DNA from: Bacillota bacterium
Lineage (GTDB): Bacteria > Bacillota > Clostridia > Oscillospirales > Oscillospiraceae
Length of the DNA stretch: 37,921 nucleotides
Direction: 5' to 3'
Assembly: GCA_021768085.1 (NCBI GenBank)
Contig: JAETOJ010000036.1
Span: 1 to 37,921 of the forward strand
Positions 1 to 6,988 of the stretch are shown here, in pieces (within the stretch, counting starts at the first letter, position 1; every line of letters begins with the position of its first letter). The notes below the pieces were generated by a model. The model searched no databases and was not told the origin of the DNA. It was given only the letters and a program-made list of their open reading frames with translations. Made by a program: the position numbers and the translations under genes.

Positions 1-115
1 CCCTTTCCGGGCACTTTTTCTGCCCTATGGGGAGTCTATCTTTTTTCCCTCCTCTCCGCCACATAATTACATTTTTTCCTCGGCGTTTTCTTACATTTTA
101 TCACTGGCGCTGACA
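1..115. mobile_element. IS end (IS21-like terminal repeats), partial
   Basis: Read on the minus strand, the segment starts TGTCAGCGCC and carries two successive units of about 22 bases, each with a CGCC core followed by an A-rich stretch and TGTAA. The same arrangement starts at 37808 on the plus strand. The integrase reading frame next door stops resembling its family exactly at this boundary. Terminal TG and multiple internal terminal repeats are typical of IS21-family ends, but no transposase lies in the window, so the family assignment is an inference. The element continues off the left edge. Confidence 0.6.
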
Positions 116-281
116 TCAGCAGGTCGGTCATCTTGGCGCTGACCTCCTGCCGGGTCTTGCCGTAAAGGGATTTTTGCTTCTGTTTGCCGTCAGCCATGAT
201 ACCGATAGTCACACGGGCCTCCCAGGTTCCATCCGGGCGTTTGCGGATGGAGCCTTCATTTTGTCCACGCTTCTTTGCCAT
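36..281 (-). pseudogene. Tyrosine integrase, N-terminal fragment cut by IS
   Basis: The first ~55 codons (281 down to 116) encode the AP2-like arm-binding domain of Tn916-type integrases: the GSIRKRPDGTWEARV strand pattern followed by KTRQEV and a helix ending MTDLL. From 115 onward the frame reads into the IS end and finishes with a basic tail that does not match the family. The core-binding and catalytic (R, HxxR, Y) parts are absent, so the protein cannot recombine DNA. An RBS (AAAAGGGAAGTGAG) precedes the ATG. It lies 42 bases downstream of the XRE gene on the same strand and was probably co-transcribed with it. Confidence 0.75.
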
Positions 282-323
282 TGCTTACTCACTTCCCTTT
301 TAACGTTATTGTGTTGTGGGCAC

Positions 324-1058
324 CTAACCTTGCCCCGGTGCGTCTGTAGATAAAGCAGAGAGCTTATTATACAGCTCCTTTGCTACTTCCTCAGCATTTC
401 TCTTGGACAGATTTAACACAATGTCTACTTGTGGAAAACGTTTCTCAAGAGCCACAAAGCCAATATCACCAAGAGCCTTTACCGCCTTACAGGCATCGTC
501 TATTGCCGCTTGAAGTGAGTTTCTCAGTATCAGCATATATTCCGCTGAGCGACTATCAACGGTGATACGCTTACCTTGACCGACAGTATATGTGAGAGGT
601 CTATTTTCAGTGGTGTTTTTGTCAAGTTCATCAATTAGCGTGGTGATTGCTGTAATTCTCTCTATAACCTCCATAGTAAGGTCGAAATGCTCTGTGTTAT
701 AGGGTTTTCCTTCTGTCGTTCGGTAGGAGCGGGTGTTTTGGGTGATTGCTTCAAGATAACACTCACGCCTATCAAAGCTCATAAAGTCCAAGCTCTCACG
801 AAAGTTTTCCTCAACCATCTGGTCATAGGTCTTCATCCTGTCATGGCTTTTGAAATCCTCACGCCCCAGCAGGAAATCAACGCTGCAATCGAAATAGTCA
901 GCAAACCGCATCAAGGCATCCAGTTCGGGTCTGCTCTTTCCCTTGATGTAGCTGTTAATGGACTGCTTTTTGATTTCCAAAGCGTCTGCAAGTTGTACTT
1001 GGCTTAGTTTGCGCTCATTCATTAGCAATTCAAGTCGTTCTCCAAAAACGTTTGCCAT
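324..1058 (-). CDS. XRE-family transcriptional regulator (element repressor)
   Basis: A 244-residue protein. Residues ~6-62 form a Cro/C1-type helix-turn-helix (LSQVQLADALEIKKQSINSY, then a tail ending VDFLLG), the usual DNA-binding module of phage and ICE repressors. The remaining ~180 residues are charged and helical and I do not recognise them; they may sense a signal or mediate multimerisation. The ATG is preceded by GAGGTGATAAT, and a TTTACT-17-TATAAT promoter sits just upstream. It diverges from the excisionase-like gene at 1240, the layout of a lysogeny-style switch, so it probably represses that promoter and its own. The target is inferred. Confidence 0.8.
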   Translation of the reverse strand: MANVFGERLELLMNERKLSQVQLADALEIKKQSINSYIKGKSRPELDALMRFADYFDCSVDFLLGREDFKSHDRMKTYDQMVEENFRESLDFMSFDRRECYLEAITQNTRSYRTTEGKPYNTEHFDLTMEVIERITAITTLIDELDKNTTENRPLTYTVGQGKRITVDSRSAEYMLILRNSLQAAIDDACKAVKALGDIGFVALEKRFPQVDIVLNLSKRNAEEVAKELYNKLSALSTDAPGQG

Positions 1059-1076
1059 ATTATCACCTCAACACCC

Positions 1077-1105
1077 ATTATACTACGTTACGCCCAAAAA
1101 GTAAA
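1077..1105 (-). promoter_or_regulatory. Sigma-A promoter of the XRE gene
   Basis: On the minus strand, -35 TTTACT and -10 TATAAT with a 17-base spacer, 19 bases upstream of the XRE ATG. The adjoining AT-rich stretch (1105-1125) holds two direct copies of TCGAAA, a possible operator half-site. Confidence 0.65.
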
Positions 1106-1152
1106 TGTCGAAATTACTCGAAAAGAAAAATAATTTTTATATTGATTTTCAG

Positions 1153-1181
1153 TTGACATCCAAGTAAAATTGACTTATACT
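1153..1181 (+). promoter_or_regulatory. Sigma-A promoter of the excisionase-like operon
   Basis: TTGACA at 1153, a 17-base spacer and TATACT at 1176. It fires away from the XRE promoter, leaving about 50 bases between the two -35 boxes where a shared operator could lie. Confidence 0.7.
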
Positions 1182-1239
1182 ATATAGGTGAAATTTGAAG
1201 TTACCAAAGTGGTGGCTTCGGTGCAAAGGAGGTGGGTAT

Positions 1240-1461
1240 ATGAATGATTATTACGGAACAAACAACTTGCCCTTGGTCCTGCAAGCAAAAGACATCCAAG
1301 CCATTCTGGGAATCTCCAAAGGGAAAACCTATGAGCTGATGAACTCAGCGGGTTTTCCCACCATCTTTATTGGAAAACGTATGGTAGTTCCCAGGGACGC
1401 ATTTCTTGACTGGCTCAACGATGACAAACGGAAAATTAAAAGGAGGCCGATTTATGTTTGA
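1240..1461 (+). CDS. Excisionase-like MerR/HTH_17 DNA-binding protein
   Basis: A 73-residue protein started at the ATG at 1240 because AAAGGAGG lies 8 bases upstream; the longer frame from 1195 has no RBS. It has the compact winged helix of excisionase-family proteins: LQAKDIQAILGISKGKTYEL as the recognition helix, then FPTIFIGKRMVVPRDAFLDWL as wing and closing helix. Such proteins bend DNA at attachment sites to direct excision, or act as small regulators. Its position divergent from the XRE repressor in an integrase-bearing remnant supports an excision or regulatory role. The integrase partner here is destroyed. The gene overlaps the next one by 8 bases. Confidence 0.75.
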   Translation: MNDYYGTNNLPLVLQAKDIQAILGISKGKTYELMNSAGFPTIFIGKRMVVPRDAFLDWLNDDKRKIKRRPIYV

Positions 1462-2008
1462 AGATTATCTTTTCGATTTTATCAGGTTGCCATTACGTGA
1501 TAGAAGAAGCATTGAGAACGCAAGGTGGAAGCTGAAGTATATATATTCTTTGAATTACCTTAATTCCCAAATGAAAAGTGCGCAGGAGTTTGTAAATACT
1601 GTATGTTCTATGCTTAGGGAAAGCTATTTGATAACAGCTTGCGCAGACGGGACACACAAGGCAAGGCTGGCTATTCCTTATGGCGTTGATGATGAAAATG
1701 AAGTTTTAGGTTCCAGAACATTTGGCTATATTTTCAAGAAAGATTTCTTTTTAGACTGCACCATGATTTATGACAGAATGTGTGAGACCGAACAACACGT
1801 TGACCGATATAAGCAAGTGTTTTTTAGCAGGCTGATTCGGGCAGGAGTATTAAAACCATGCCTTCACCCTTTGCAGTATAGATGGTTCAAACAACATAGA
1901 GACCTTCATCTTGTCCCTGAACAGCTGGACCACAAATTTTATTGTGTCCCTAACAGTGTGCTAAACATGAAAATAGGAGATTTTGCCGGGATATATCAAG
2001 ATAGTTAA
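1454..2008 (+). CDS. Unknown protein of the left mobile element
   Basis: A 184-residue protein I do not recognise. The ATG at 1454 is chosen over 1406 because AAAAGGAGGCCG sits directly upstream and it starts inside the end of the excisionase-like gene, which implies translational coupling. There is no signal peptide or membrane segment. The sequence is rich in Tyr, Phe and Arg with several scattered Cys, is soluble-looking and has no obvious catalytic motif. GC content is much lower than in the core genes, in line with acquired DNA. It ends 18 bases before a strong terminator, so it is the last gene of a two-gene operon. It may be an element accessory protein. Confidence 0.7.
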   Translation: MFEDYLFDFIRLPLRDRRSIENARWKLKYIYSLNYLNSQMKSAQEFVNTVCSMLRESYLITACADGTHKARLAIPYGVDDENEVLGSRTFGYIFKKDFFLDCTMIYDRMCETEQHVDRYKQVFFSRLIRAGVLKPCLHPLQYRWFKQHRDLHLVPEQLDHKFYCVPNSVLNMKIGDFAGIYQDS

Positions 2009-2025
2009 ACTTTAATCAAATGGAA

Positions 2026-2065
2026 ACAGCCCCAGCCTGTAACAAGGCTGAGGCTGTCGCTTTTT
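2026..2065 (+). terminator. Rho-independent terminator of the excisionase-like operon
   Basis: A 13-bp stem (ACAGCCCCAGCCT pairing with AGGCTGAGGCTGT, one G-T pair), a short loop, then TTTTT at 2061-2065. Confidence 0.85.
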
Positions 2066-2075
2066 GTATGTGTTG

Positions 2076-2405
2076 CTAATCTCCAAATCCGACAATCCAG
2101 ACCCAATCGCCGTCAATCGGGTCAATCAAGCGTTTGTAGTCCCATGCCCCGGTTCCATCCGGGTACCAAAAGTCCATAATGCGAGGAATATCAAGTTTGC
2201 GGACACATATCTCCCGCTCCCATCCAATTCTTTTGCTAATACATAGAGAATCATCAAGTTTATCCATAGCAAAGTATATCCGCTTGCTGTCTGGAAACTT
2301 TGGATATATGCACCGTCTGCCACCTTCCCACAGGGCCTGTTCCTCACTCATAGCGAACATCACTTCCACCGGACAAGGATTGAAATCATCATAGTCTATT
2401 GCCAT
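2076..2405 (-). CDS. Unknown protein, last gene of the Nmad3-like operon
   Basis: A 109-residue protein started at MAIDYDDF (ATG at 2405), five bases past the stop of the gene before it; a longer frame reaches 2453 but overlaps that gene. It is acidic and aromatic, with several Trp near the end (DFWYPDG, GAWDYK, GDWVWIV), and looks like a small globular beta-rich domain. No catalytic or DNA-binding motif is evident and I do not recognise the family. Tight spacing behind the gene at 2410 and the Nmad3-like gene suggests a shared function. Confidence 0.6.
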   Translation of the reverse strand: MAIDYDDFNPCPVEVMFAMSEEQALWEGGRRCIYPKFPDSKRIYFAMDKLDDSLCISKRIGWEREICVRKLDIPRIMDFWYPDGTGAWDYKRLIDPIDGDWVWIVGFGD

Positions 2406-2409
2406 GAAA

Positions 2410-2727
2410 CTACCCCCATCTCCGAATGTTGTACTGCCTTTTAGCAACCTCATTCTTTTCCTGCCAGATTTTCAGCTTTTCCTGCTGGGGAGTAGTCTTG
2501 AAGCTGTTTACCCGGTCATACTCCGCAACGTGGTCATAGACGCAGACAGCGGCCTTGAAATCAAAATCATCCCATTCACATTCACAGCCCTCGCCTTGGA
2601 TCGTCCCACGCCATTTCTCACAGTGGAGGCAGGGCGTTCTCAGTTCCACAAGCTGGATAATCGCATTGAGCTTTTTACAATAGATGCACCCGCATTCATC
2701 AGCGAACAACGCATGAATTACTTTCAT
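2410..2727 (-). CDS. Small cysteine-rich (putative zinc-binding) protein
   Basis: A 105-residue protein. The ATG at 2727 is preceded by AGGAGGTATCAA, which fixes the start. It shows paired cysteines, DECGCIYCKK near residue 17 and TPCLHCEKW near 37, followed by GCECEW, a pattern expected of a small zinc ribbon. The C-terminal half is helical and basic (QQEKLKIWQEKNEVAKR). It begins 11 bases beyond the start of the stop-overlapping Nmad3-like gene, so the two are translated from one message. Its function is unknown; binding nucleic acid or a partner protein through the zinc site is a guess. Confidence 0.65.
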   Translation of the reverse strand: MKVIHALFADECGCIYCKKLNAIIQLVELRTPCLHCEKWRGTIQGEGCECEWDDFDFKAAVCVYDHVAEYDRVNSFKTTPQQEKLKIWQEKNEVAKRQYNIRRWG

Positions 2728-2737
2728 TTGATACCTC

Positions 2738-3538
2738 CTATGCAATCACATTTTCCACCCAGTCCAACAATTTTTGTTGAAGCTCGGCGGTTGACGTGGT
2801 AATGACAAATTCCTGTCCCCGACAAACGGAGTTCAATTCTGCATAGCCATCCTTCAAAACTGGCCTATTATCACCTTGCCAAGAGATGGAGATACCATTC
2901 TCCGCAAAGAAGGGCGGCAAGGCCCACAGCCGCCGACTGTCCTGACCCTTCTTTGTCAGCACCAGCTTATCATCATAGCGGAACGTGCCGTATGCGTCCG
3001 GGATATAGAGCCGGTTATTGCCCCGCTCCGCATTAAAAGCGTGGGGGTGCTGGGGACAGCGGGCTTTGATCTCCACGGGGTCACGCAGGATTTCCCCAAC
3101 CTTCATATAACCGTAGATGATATGTAGGATGGGAGCGCCACGGGTATACTGTAGTGTACCATCCTCCCGGTATTCCGTCTGGCGGTACATCCCATAGAAC
3201 AGGAACACATCACCAATCCCCACGCCCATCTTGTCCAAGTGCGTGGCAGAGGCGTCACACTGTCCATAGGCTGGTTTCCAACTGCTCCCTCTGCCGCCCA
3301 GTCCATTGTATATGTCCGGGTCAAGGTGGCAGGTCGCATTCTTGGCAAAGTCAAACCGGGGGCTGACCTGCCGGATGATTTCCTGTAAGCTCTGGCCCTT
3401 GTAGGTCAAGTCCGCATAGGGTTTCCCGCTCGTGCCGTCCGGGATGGGAAAGGACAGCAGCGTACCATCCGGGAGGATAGGGCTGGGGATTCCACCGGCC
3501 CTGCTGTCCATGCCTTTTCTGCTGAGAATTACATTCAT
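2738..3538 (-). CDS. Nmad3-like (nucleotide modification associated domain 3) protein
   Basis: A 266-residue protein. The start MNVILSRKGMDS at 3538 has AAAGGAGGCGCAACT upstream; the longer frame from 3577 is rejected. The N-terminal motif ILSRKG-D, then GGIPSPILPDGTLLSFPIPD, matches what I recall of the Nmad3 family, defined by comparative genomics of modified-base DNA systems and often found in mobile elements. The biochemical activity of the family has not been settled as far as I know. The middle holds conserved-looking HLDPDIY, FLFYGMYR and ILHIIYGYMKVGEI segments. It heads a three-gene operon inside the left accessory region. The family call is from memory of the motif. Confidence 0.65.
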   Translation of the reverse strand: MNVILSRKGMDSRAGGIPSPILPDGTLLSFPIPDGTSGKPYADLTYKGQSLQEIIRQVSPRFDFAKNATCHLDPDIYNGLGGRGSSWKPAYGQCDASATHLDKMGVGIGDVFLFYGMYRQTEYREDGTLQYTRGAPILHIIYGYMKVGEILRDPVEIKARCPQHPHAFNAERGNNRLYIPDAYGTFRYDDKLVLTKKGQDSRRLWALPPFFAENGISISWQGDNRPVLKDGYAELNSVCRGQEFVITTSTAELQQKLLDWVENVIA

Positions 3539-3567
3539 AGTTGCGCCTCCTTTTGCTATATGCCGAC

Positions 3568-3596
3568 ATTTTAGCACATAGCAGAGGAAAAAGCAA
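3568..3596 (-). promoter_or_regulatory. Promoter of the Nmad3-like operon
   Basis: Minus-strand TTGCTT, a 17-base spacer and TAAAAT, about 30 bases upstream of the ATG at 3538. Confidence 0.5.
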
Positions 3597-3690
3597 CACA
3601 GAGCATAAGTTAATAATGCACCCTGTGGATTACAGACCGCCTATGCAATTAGTATCATTTGCATATACTATCAGCGTTGGAGGATACCAC

Positions 3691-4023
3691 ATGGAACATC
3701 AGGCATTGGGAAAGCGGATTCGTGAGGAACGGTTAAAGCTGAATCTCACACAGGAAAAGCTGGCAGAGGACGTGAACCTCTCCACGGCCTACATAGGCCA
3801 GATTGAACGGGGAGAACGCAGTCTGACGCTGGATAATCTGATAGCCGTGGTCAATCGGCTGGGGGTATCGGTTGACTATCTTCTTTCTGATTCCGTAGTT
3901 CCGGGAGACGATGGACAGTACCGCCTATGGAGCCAGCTCATGAACGGCAGGACTGAGGATGAAAAGGCTCTTGCGGTAAACATGGTCAAGCTCATGTTCG
4001 GCTATCTGGACGAACAATCTTGA
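3691..4023 (+). CDS. XRE-family transcriptional regulator
   Basis: A 110-residue protein started at the ATG at 3691, with TTGGAGG 7 bases upstream; an open frame begins at 3541 but has no RBS. Residues ~8-62 are a classic Cro/C1 helix-turn-helix (LTQEKLAEDVNLSTAYIGQIERG, ending VDYLLS). The short C-terminal helix may dimerise. It diverges from the Nmad3-like operon, and an inverted repeat AGTAT...ATACT (3649-3668) overlaps a likely -10 in the shared intergenic space, making it a plausible local repressor. This wiring is inferred. Confidence 0.8.
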   Translation: MEHQALGKRIREERLKLNLTQEKLAEDVNLSTAYIGQIERGERSLTLDNLIAVVNRLGVSVDYLLSDSVVPGDDGQYRLWSQLMNGRTEDEKALAVNMVKLMFGYLDEQS

Positions 4024-4354
4024 TTTTGAGATGGTGAGGGGGACGGCCCCGCTGTCGAGCGGGAACGCCCCCTTCTGCTGTCCAGAAATCACCGCTACGG
4101 CACGTTTCCCGCTCCTCCTGGGAAATTACTCAACAGAGGGTAGGCGCACCGTATAACGCATTCTAAGCCGTTTTCCGTATCAACCCTAAATTCTTTAAAA
4201 TCGGCTTAAATTCGACCATTCAAAGCCATATGGCTGAAATTGATGGGTTTAAAATATGTTTTAAGAATCTTTAAATCCCATTCGTTCAGATGGATGATGG
4301 ATAATCTGCTGATTTCTAAATTTTTTAAAGATACCCCCAGTTTAAATTTAAACT
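4024..4354. other. Non-coding, structured AT-rich region beside rep
   Basis: No convincing gene. It contains a CCCGCT-GTCG-AGCGGG hairpin (about 4048-4063), TTTCCC/GGGAAA (4105-4125), a perfect 12-base palindrome AGCCATATGGCT (4224-4235), and an imperfect inverted repeat GGGTTTAAA...TTTAAATCCC (about 4246-4280) among many TTTAAA motifs. Lying directly downstream of an HUH Rep gene, it could hold a double-strand origin or part of one. This is not shown by the sequence alone. Confidence 0.4.
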
Positions 4355-5479
4355 TTAAACTTTTCGGGGCTGATACCTGGCTTTGAGAATAACATATTCG
4401 GTGTCATAGGCCAAGCTGCTCCATCGCTCATAGGTTCTTCTTACGGGCTGTTCATCATAAGTCAAATAGTCTCTTAGCTCTTGCGCAGTATAATCCGCTG
4501 TGTCCAGTGCCTTAGTAGTTCCGTAGAATACCCCATAGGGCTGAATCTGGCGAACACCTTTCAAAGCAAGGAACAGGCATTTGAAGTTTTCATAGGTCAT
4601 GGGGGTGTTATCCTCTGAACACGTCTTGGTAACATATCCAAACAGGCTTTCAAGGTCATCGGGCTGACATTTATCAACTACACAGCTATATCGGCCAAGG
4701 CCGCTGTCTTCTCCAAGGATATTATCAGCAGTGAGCCGTTTCCCGTTCACCAGTAGCCACCACATACGCTGGATAATGATTTCAAAGTCAGAGAACAGCC
4801 TGTCTTCATGGCCCTTCGAGCGGGAGAACTCATTGAAAATATGCTTATGCTCCAAAGCGTTACCGTTCCCCAAAACGGCGACAACATGGAAGTGCGGGTG
4901 ATAGCAGTCCTCTTTATAGGTGATTTCCAGAGTGCGGATACAGCCTTGGAAGCCATACTGCAAGAGGTCCATATCCCGCACTTTTATGTTTCCATCCAAA
5001 TAGTTTTTGAGCTTCTTAAAGCAACGGGACATATGGTGTACTGTCGCTCTCAAATCATCCCCACAACAGTTAGGCACTGTCAGCGTTATATGATACAAGG
5101 AATCCCGAAACGGCTCCAGATAGGGAAGGTAGCGGCTTTTACGCACCATTTTATTCGCCTGGTTGCAGTTATGGCAGAACTTGTCTTTACATCGACAGGT
5201 TCCCTCTAACACTTTCACCCGGTTAGCTTCATAGGTTACGGTCCGCCAGAATTGATTACAAGTCCCAATATGGTTGGACCGTCTGCCTATCGACCGAATC
5301 ATGGCAGTAGGTAACTCTTTATTTCTTACAGCCACATAGGCCATACGCCAGTAGTACATCTGCACCCGGTCATTCATAGCGATGTTCCGATAGACACGCT
5401 TCATATGAGGTCGTGTCACCTCTTTCACCATCACAGCCGGTTCCATAATCCCATAATCCATATTGCTGTCCATACTCAT
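4355..5479 (-). CDS. Rolling-circle replication initiator (HUH Rep)
   Basis: A 374-residue protein of the Rep_1 plasmid/ICE replication initiator type. Residues 194-198 give the metal-binding HUH motif HPHFH, and FGYVTKT around Y282 fits the catalytic tyrosine that nicks and covalently holds the origin strand. A Cys cluster CRCKDKFCHNC (residues 95-105) could form a zinc site, common in this family. AGGAGAATTT precedes the ATG. The product would nick the element's origin after excision, letting it copy itself as a circle. It lies at the right end of the left accessory region with a structured AT-rich stretch downstream. Confidence 0.85.
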   Translation of the reverse strand: MSMDSNMDYGIMEPAVMVKEVTRPHMKRVYRNIAMNDRVQMYYWRMAYVAVRNKELPTAMIRSIGRRSNHIGTCNQFWRTVTYEANRVKVLEGTCRCKDKFCHNCNQANKMVRKSRYLPYLEPFRDSLYHITLTVPNCCGDDLRATVHHMSRCFKKLKNYLDGNIKVRDMDLLQYGFQGCIRTLEITYKEDCYHPHFHVVAVLGNGNALEHKHIFNEFSRSKGHEDRLFSDFEIIIQRMWWLLVNGKRLTADNILGEDSGLGRYSCVVDKCQPDDLESLFGYVTKTCSEDNTPMTYENFKCLFLALKGVRQIQPYGVFYGTTKALDTADYTAQELRDYLTYDEQPVRRTYERWSSLAYDTEYVILKARYQPRKV

Positions 5480-5670
5480 AAATTCTCCTGTTCTCTTGGC
5501 TTATTACGCTTAGTTCTATTACAATAGATAATATCAGTGTGACACGGAAAATGCTTGGCGTTCCCTGACAGAGAAGCTACTATAAATAAAGCGCCATTCG
5601 CCATTTCCTATGTGGGGCCGCTGGGACAAGTCCGGCCCCAGGTTGTACCCTTACCTTTACCCTTAACGCC

Positions 5671-5701
5671 TTGACGCAGAGCGGAATTTATGGTATATAA
5701 T
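5671..5701 (+). promoter_or_regulatory. Strong sigma-A-type promoter of a tiny transcription unit
   Basis: TTGACG at 5671 with TATATA at 5694 (17-base spacer), overlapping TATAAT at 5696. Just upstream, TGGGGCCG (5613-5620) and CGGCCCCA (5633-5640) form an 8-bp inverted repeat. Confidence 0.65.
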
Positions 5702-5757
5702 GGACAAGGAACAACACCGATTTCTGAAATAATGATACACAACGGGAGGCTATGAAT

Positions 5758-5799
5758 ATGGTAGGATTTGGGTTTAGAATGTTCCGCTTCAACGTCTAA
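5758..5799 (+). CDS. 13-codon small ORF or leader peptide
   Basis: ATG at 5758 to TAA at 5797 encodes MVGFGFRMFRFNV. GGGAGG lies 8 bases upstream of this ATG; an in-frame ATG at 5752 would add two residues but is too close to the RBS. Four of 13 residues are Phe. The ORF sits between a strong promoter and a perfect terminator, so it is either a stand-alone microprotein gene or the leader peptide of an attenuator upstream of the yerC-like operon. No alternative antiterminator pairing for the terminator's 5' arm was found by eye. I do not recognise the peptide. Confidence 0.45.
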   Translation: MVGFGFRMFRFNV

Positions 5800-5815
5800 C
5801 CCCCATGCCTGCACC

Positions 5816-5847
5816 AGGGGCCGTCGCTTTTGCGGCGGTCCCTTTTT
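5816..5847 (+). terminator. Rho-independent terminator between small ORF and yerC-like operon
   Basis: A 12-bp stem (AGGGGCCGTCGC pairing with GCGGCGGTCCCT), TTTT loop, then a run of T. It points rightward and the reverse direction lacks a T-run, so it ends the transcript that starts at about 5708. Confidence 0.85.
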
Positions 5848-5858
5848 CCGTTTTCCTC

Positions 5859-5887
5859 TTTACTTCCGTAAAGCGTCGTGCTACAAT
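5859..5887 (+). promoter_or_regulatory. Promoter of the yerC-like operon
   Basis: TTTACT, 17-base spacer, TACAAT, just downstream of the terminator and 70 bases before the yerC-like ATG. Confidence 0.5.
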
Positions 5888-5957
5888 ATGGCTTGGACGG
5901 CGGAGCAGGAGACAGATCTTCCTCCGCCGCCCAACCAAGTTCACGGGAGGATGTCCT

Positions 5958-6242
5958 ATGCAAAACCAGCTTCACAAGCCCTGTCCCCTGCTGTATCAGG
6001 CGGTGCTGTCTCTCCAGACACCAGAGGAGTGCCGCGCCTTTTTTGAGGATCTGTGCACCGTGGCGGAGCTGAAGGCCATGTCCCAGCGCCTGGAGGTGGC
6101 CCAGCTTCTGGACGAGGGGCTGATCTACAACGACATCCTCCAGCGCACCGGGGCGTCCAGCGCCACCATCAGCCGGGTGAACCGGGCGCTGCAATACGGG
6201 GCCAATGGCTATAAGACCGTGCTGCCCAGGGTGAAGTCCTGA
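5958..6242 (+). CDS. YerC/YecD family TrpR-related protein
   Basis: A 94-residue protein. Start at the ATG at 5958 (MQNQLHKPC), with GGGAGG nine bases upstream. It has the all-helical TrpR-like fold: helices LLYQAVLSLQ, AFFEDLCTVAELKAMSQRLEVAQLL, and a helix-turn-helix IYNDILQRTGASSATISRVNRAL. It lacks evidence for tryptophan binding, and the YerC/YecD group has no firmly established ligand or regulon that I know of. Its TGA overlaps the ATG of the methyltransferase by one base (TGATG), so the two are translationally coupled, with hslO next. It may regulate its own operon. Confidence 0.8.
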   Translation: MQNQLHKPCPLLYQAVLSLQTPEECRAFFEDLCTVAELKAMSQRLEVAQLLDEGLIYNDILQRTGASSATISRVNRALQYGANGYKTVLPRVKS

Positions 6243-6982
6243 TGGATGCCTACACGGTGCTGGCTGGGAGCTATGACAGGCTCACCGCCGACGTGGACTA
6301 CGGCAAATGGGCCGACTACGCCCAGCGACATTTCCGCAGGCTGAAGCACCCGGTGGAAACGGTACTGGAGCTGGGCTGCGGCACCGGAAGTCTGACCAGG
6401 CTGCTGGCACGACGGGGGTACGCCGTCACCGCCATGGATCTGTCCCCCGATATGCTCACGGTGGCGGAGCAGAAGTGCCGGGGGCTGAACGTGCGCTTTC
6501 TGTGCCGGGACATGACCGAATTCGGCCGGCTGGGGCCGGTGGACGGGGTGGTGTCCGGCCTGGACAGCGTGAACTATGTCACCAGGCCCAAGAGCCTACA
6601 GCGGATGTTCCGGAGCGTGTTCGACAGCCTGTCCCCCGGCGGGCTGTTCCTCTTTGACGTGAAAACCCCCGCCGCCCTGGAGGGGGCGGACGGCCAGACC
6701 TGTCTGGATGAGGACGACGACCTCTACTGCGTGTGGCGGGCGGACTACCACGCCCGCCGCCGCGTATGCGGCTACGGCCTGGATCTGTTCCTCCGGCAGG
6801 AGGACGGAAGCTGGCTGCGGGAGGGGGAGTACCATGAGGAGTACGCCTACACCATGGAGGAGCTGGAGGACTTCCTCCGGGAGGCAGGCTTCCAGAGTGT
6901 GAAGCAGTATGGCGGCATGACCATGACCGCCCCCAGGCCGGGGGCCCAGCGGGTGTTTTTCGCCGCCGGAAAGGACGGATAG
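6242..6982 (+). CDS. Class I SAM-dependent methyltransferase
   Basis: A 246-residue cytoplasmic protein. Residues 41-50 give motif I (VLELGCGTGS), which binds S-adenosylmethionine; TAMDLSPDML (motif II acidic residue) and CRDMTEF follow in the usual Rossmann order. The C-terminal part, with DLYCVWRADY and a helix EELEDFLREAGF, resembles small-molecule or ubiE-like methyltransferases. The substrate cannot be read from sequence. It starts at the overlapping TGATG of the yerC-like gene and ends 6 bases before hslO, so all three form one operon. Confidence 0.8.
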   Translation: MDAYTVLAGSYDRLTADVDYGKWADYAQRHFRRLKHPVETVLELGCGTGSLTRLLARRGYAVTAMDLSPDMLTVAEQKCRGLNVRFLCRDMTEFGRLGPVDGVVSGLDSVNYVTRPKSLQRMFRSVFDSLSPGGLFLFDVKTPAALEGADGQTCLDEDDDLYCVWRADYHARRRVCGYGLDLFLRQEDGSWLREGEYHEEYAYTMEELEDFLREAGFQSVKQYGGMTMTAPRPGAQRVFFAAGKDG

Positions 6983-6988
6983 AACCGT

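Noticed and set aside
1106-1112. A TGTCGAA motif in the left control region as a Spo0A box
   Set aside because: Single copy in AT-rich DNA of a mobile element; part of a TCGAAA repeat more likely used by the XRE regulator.
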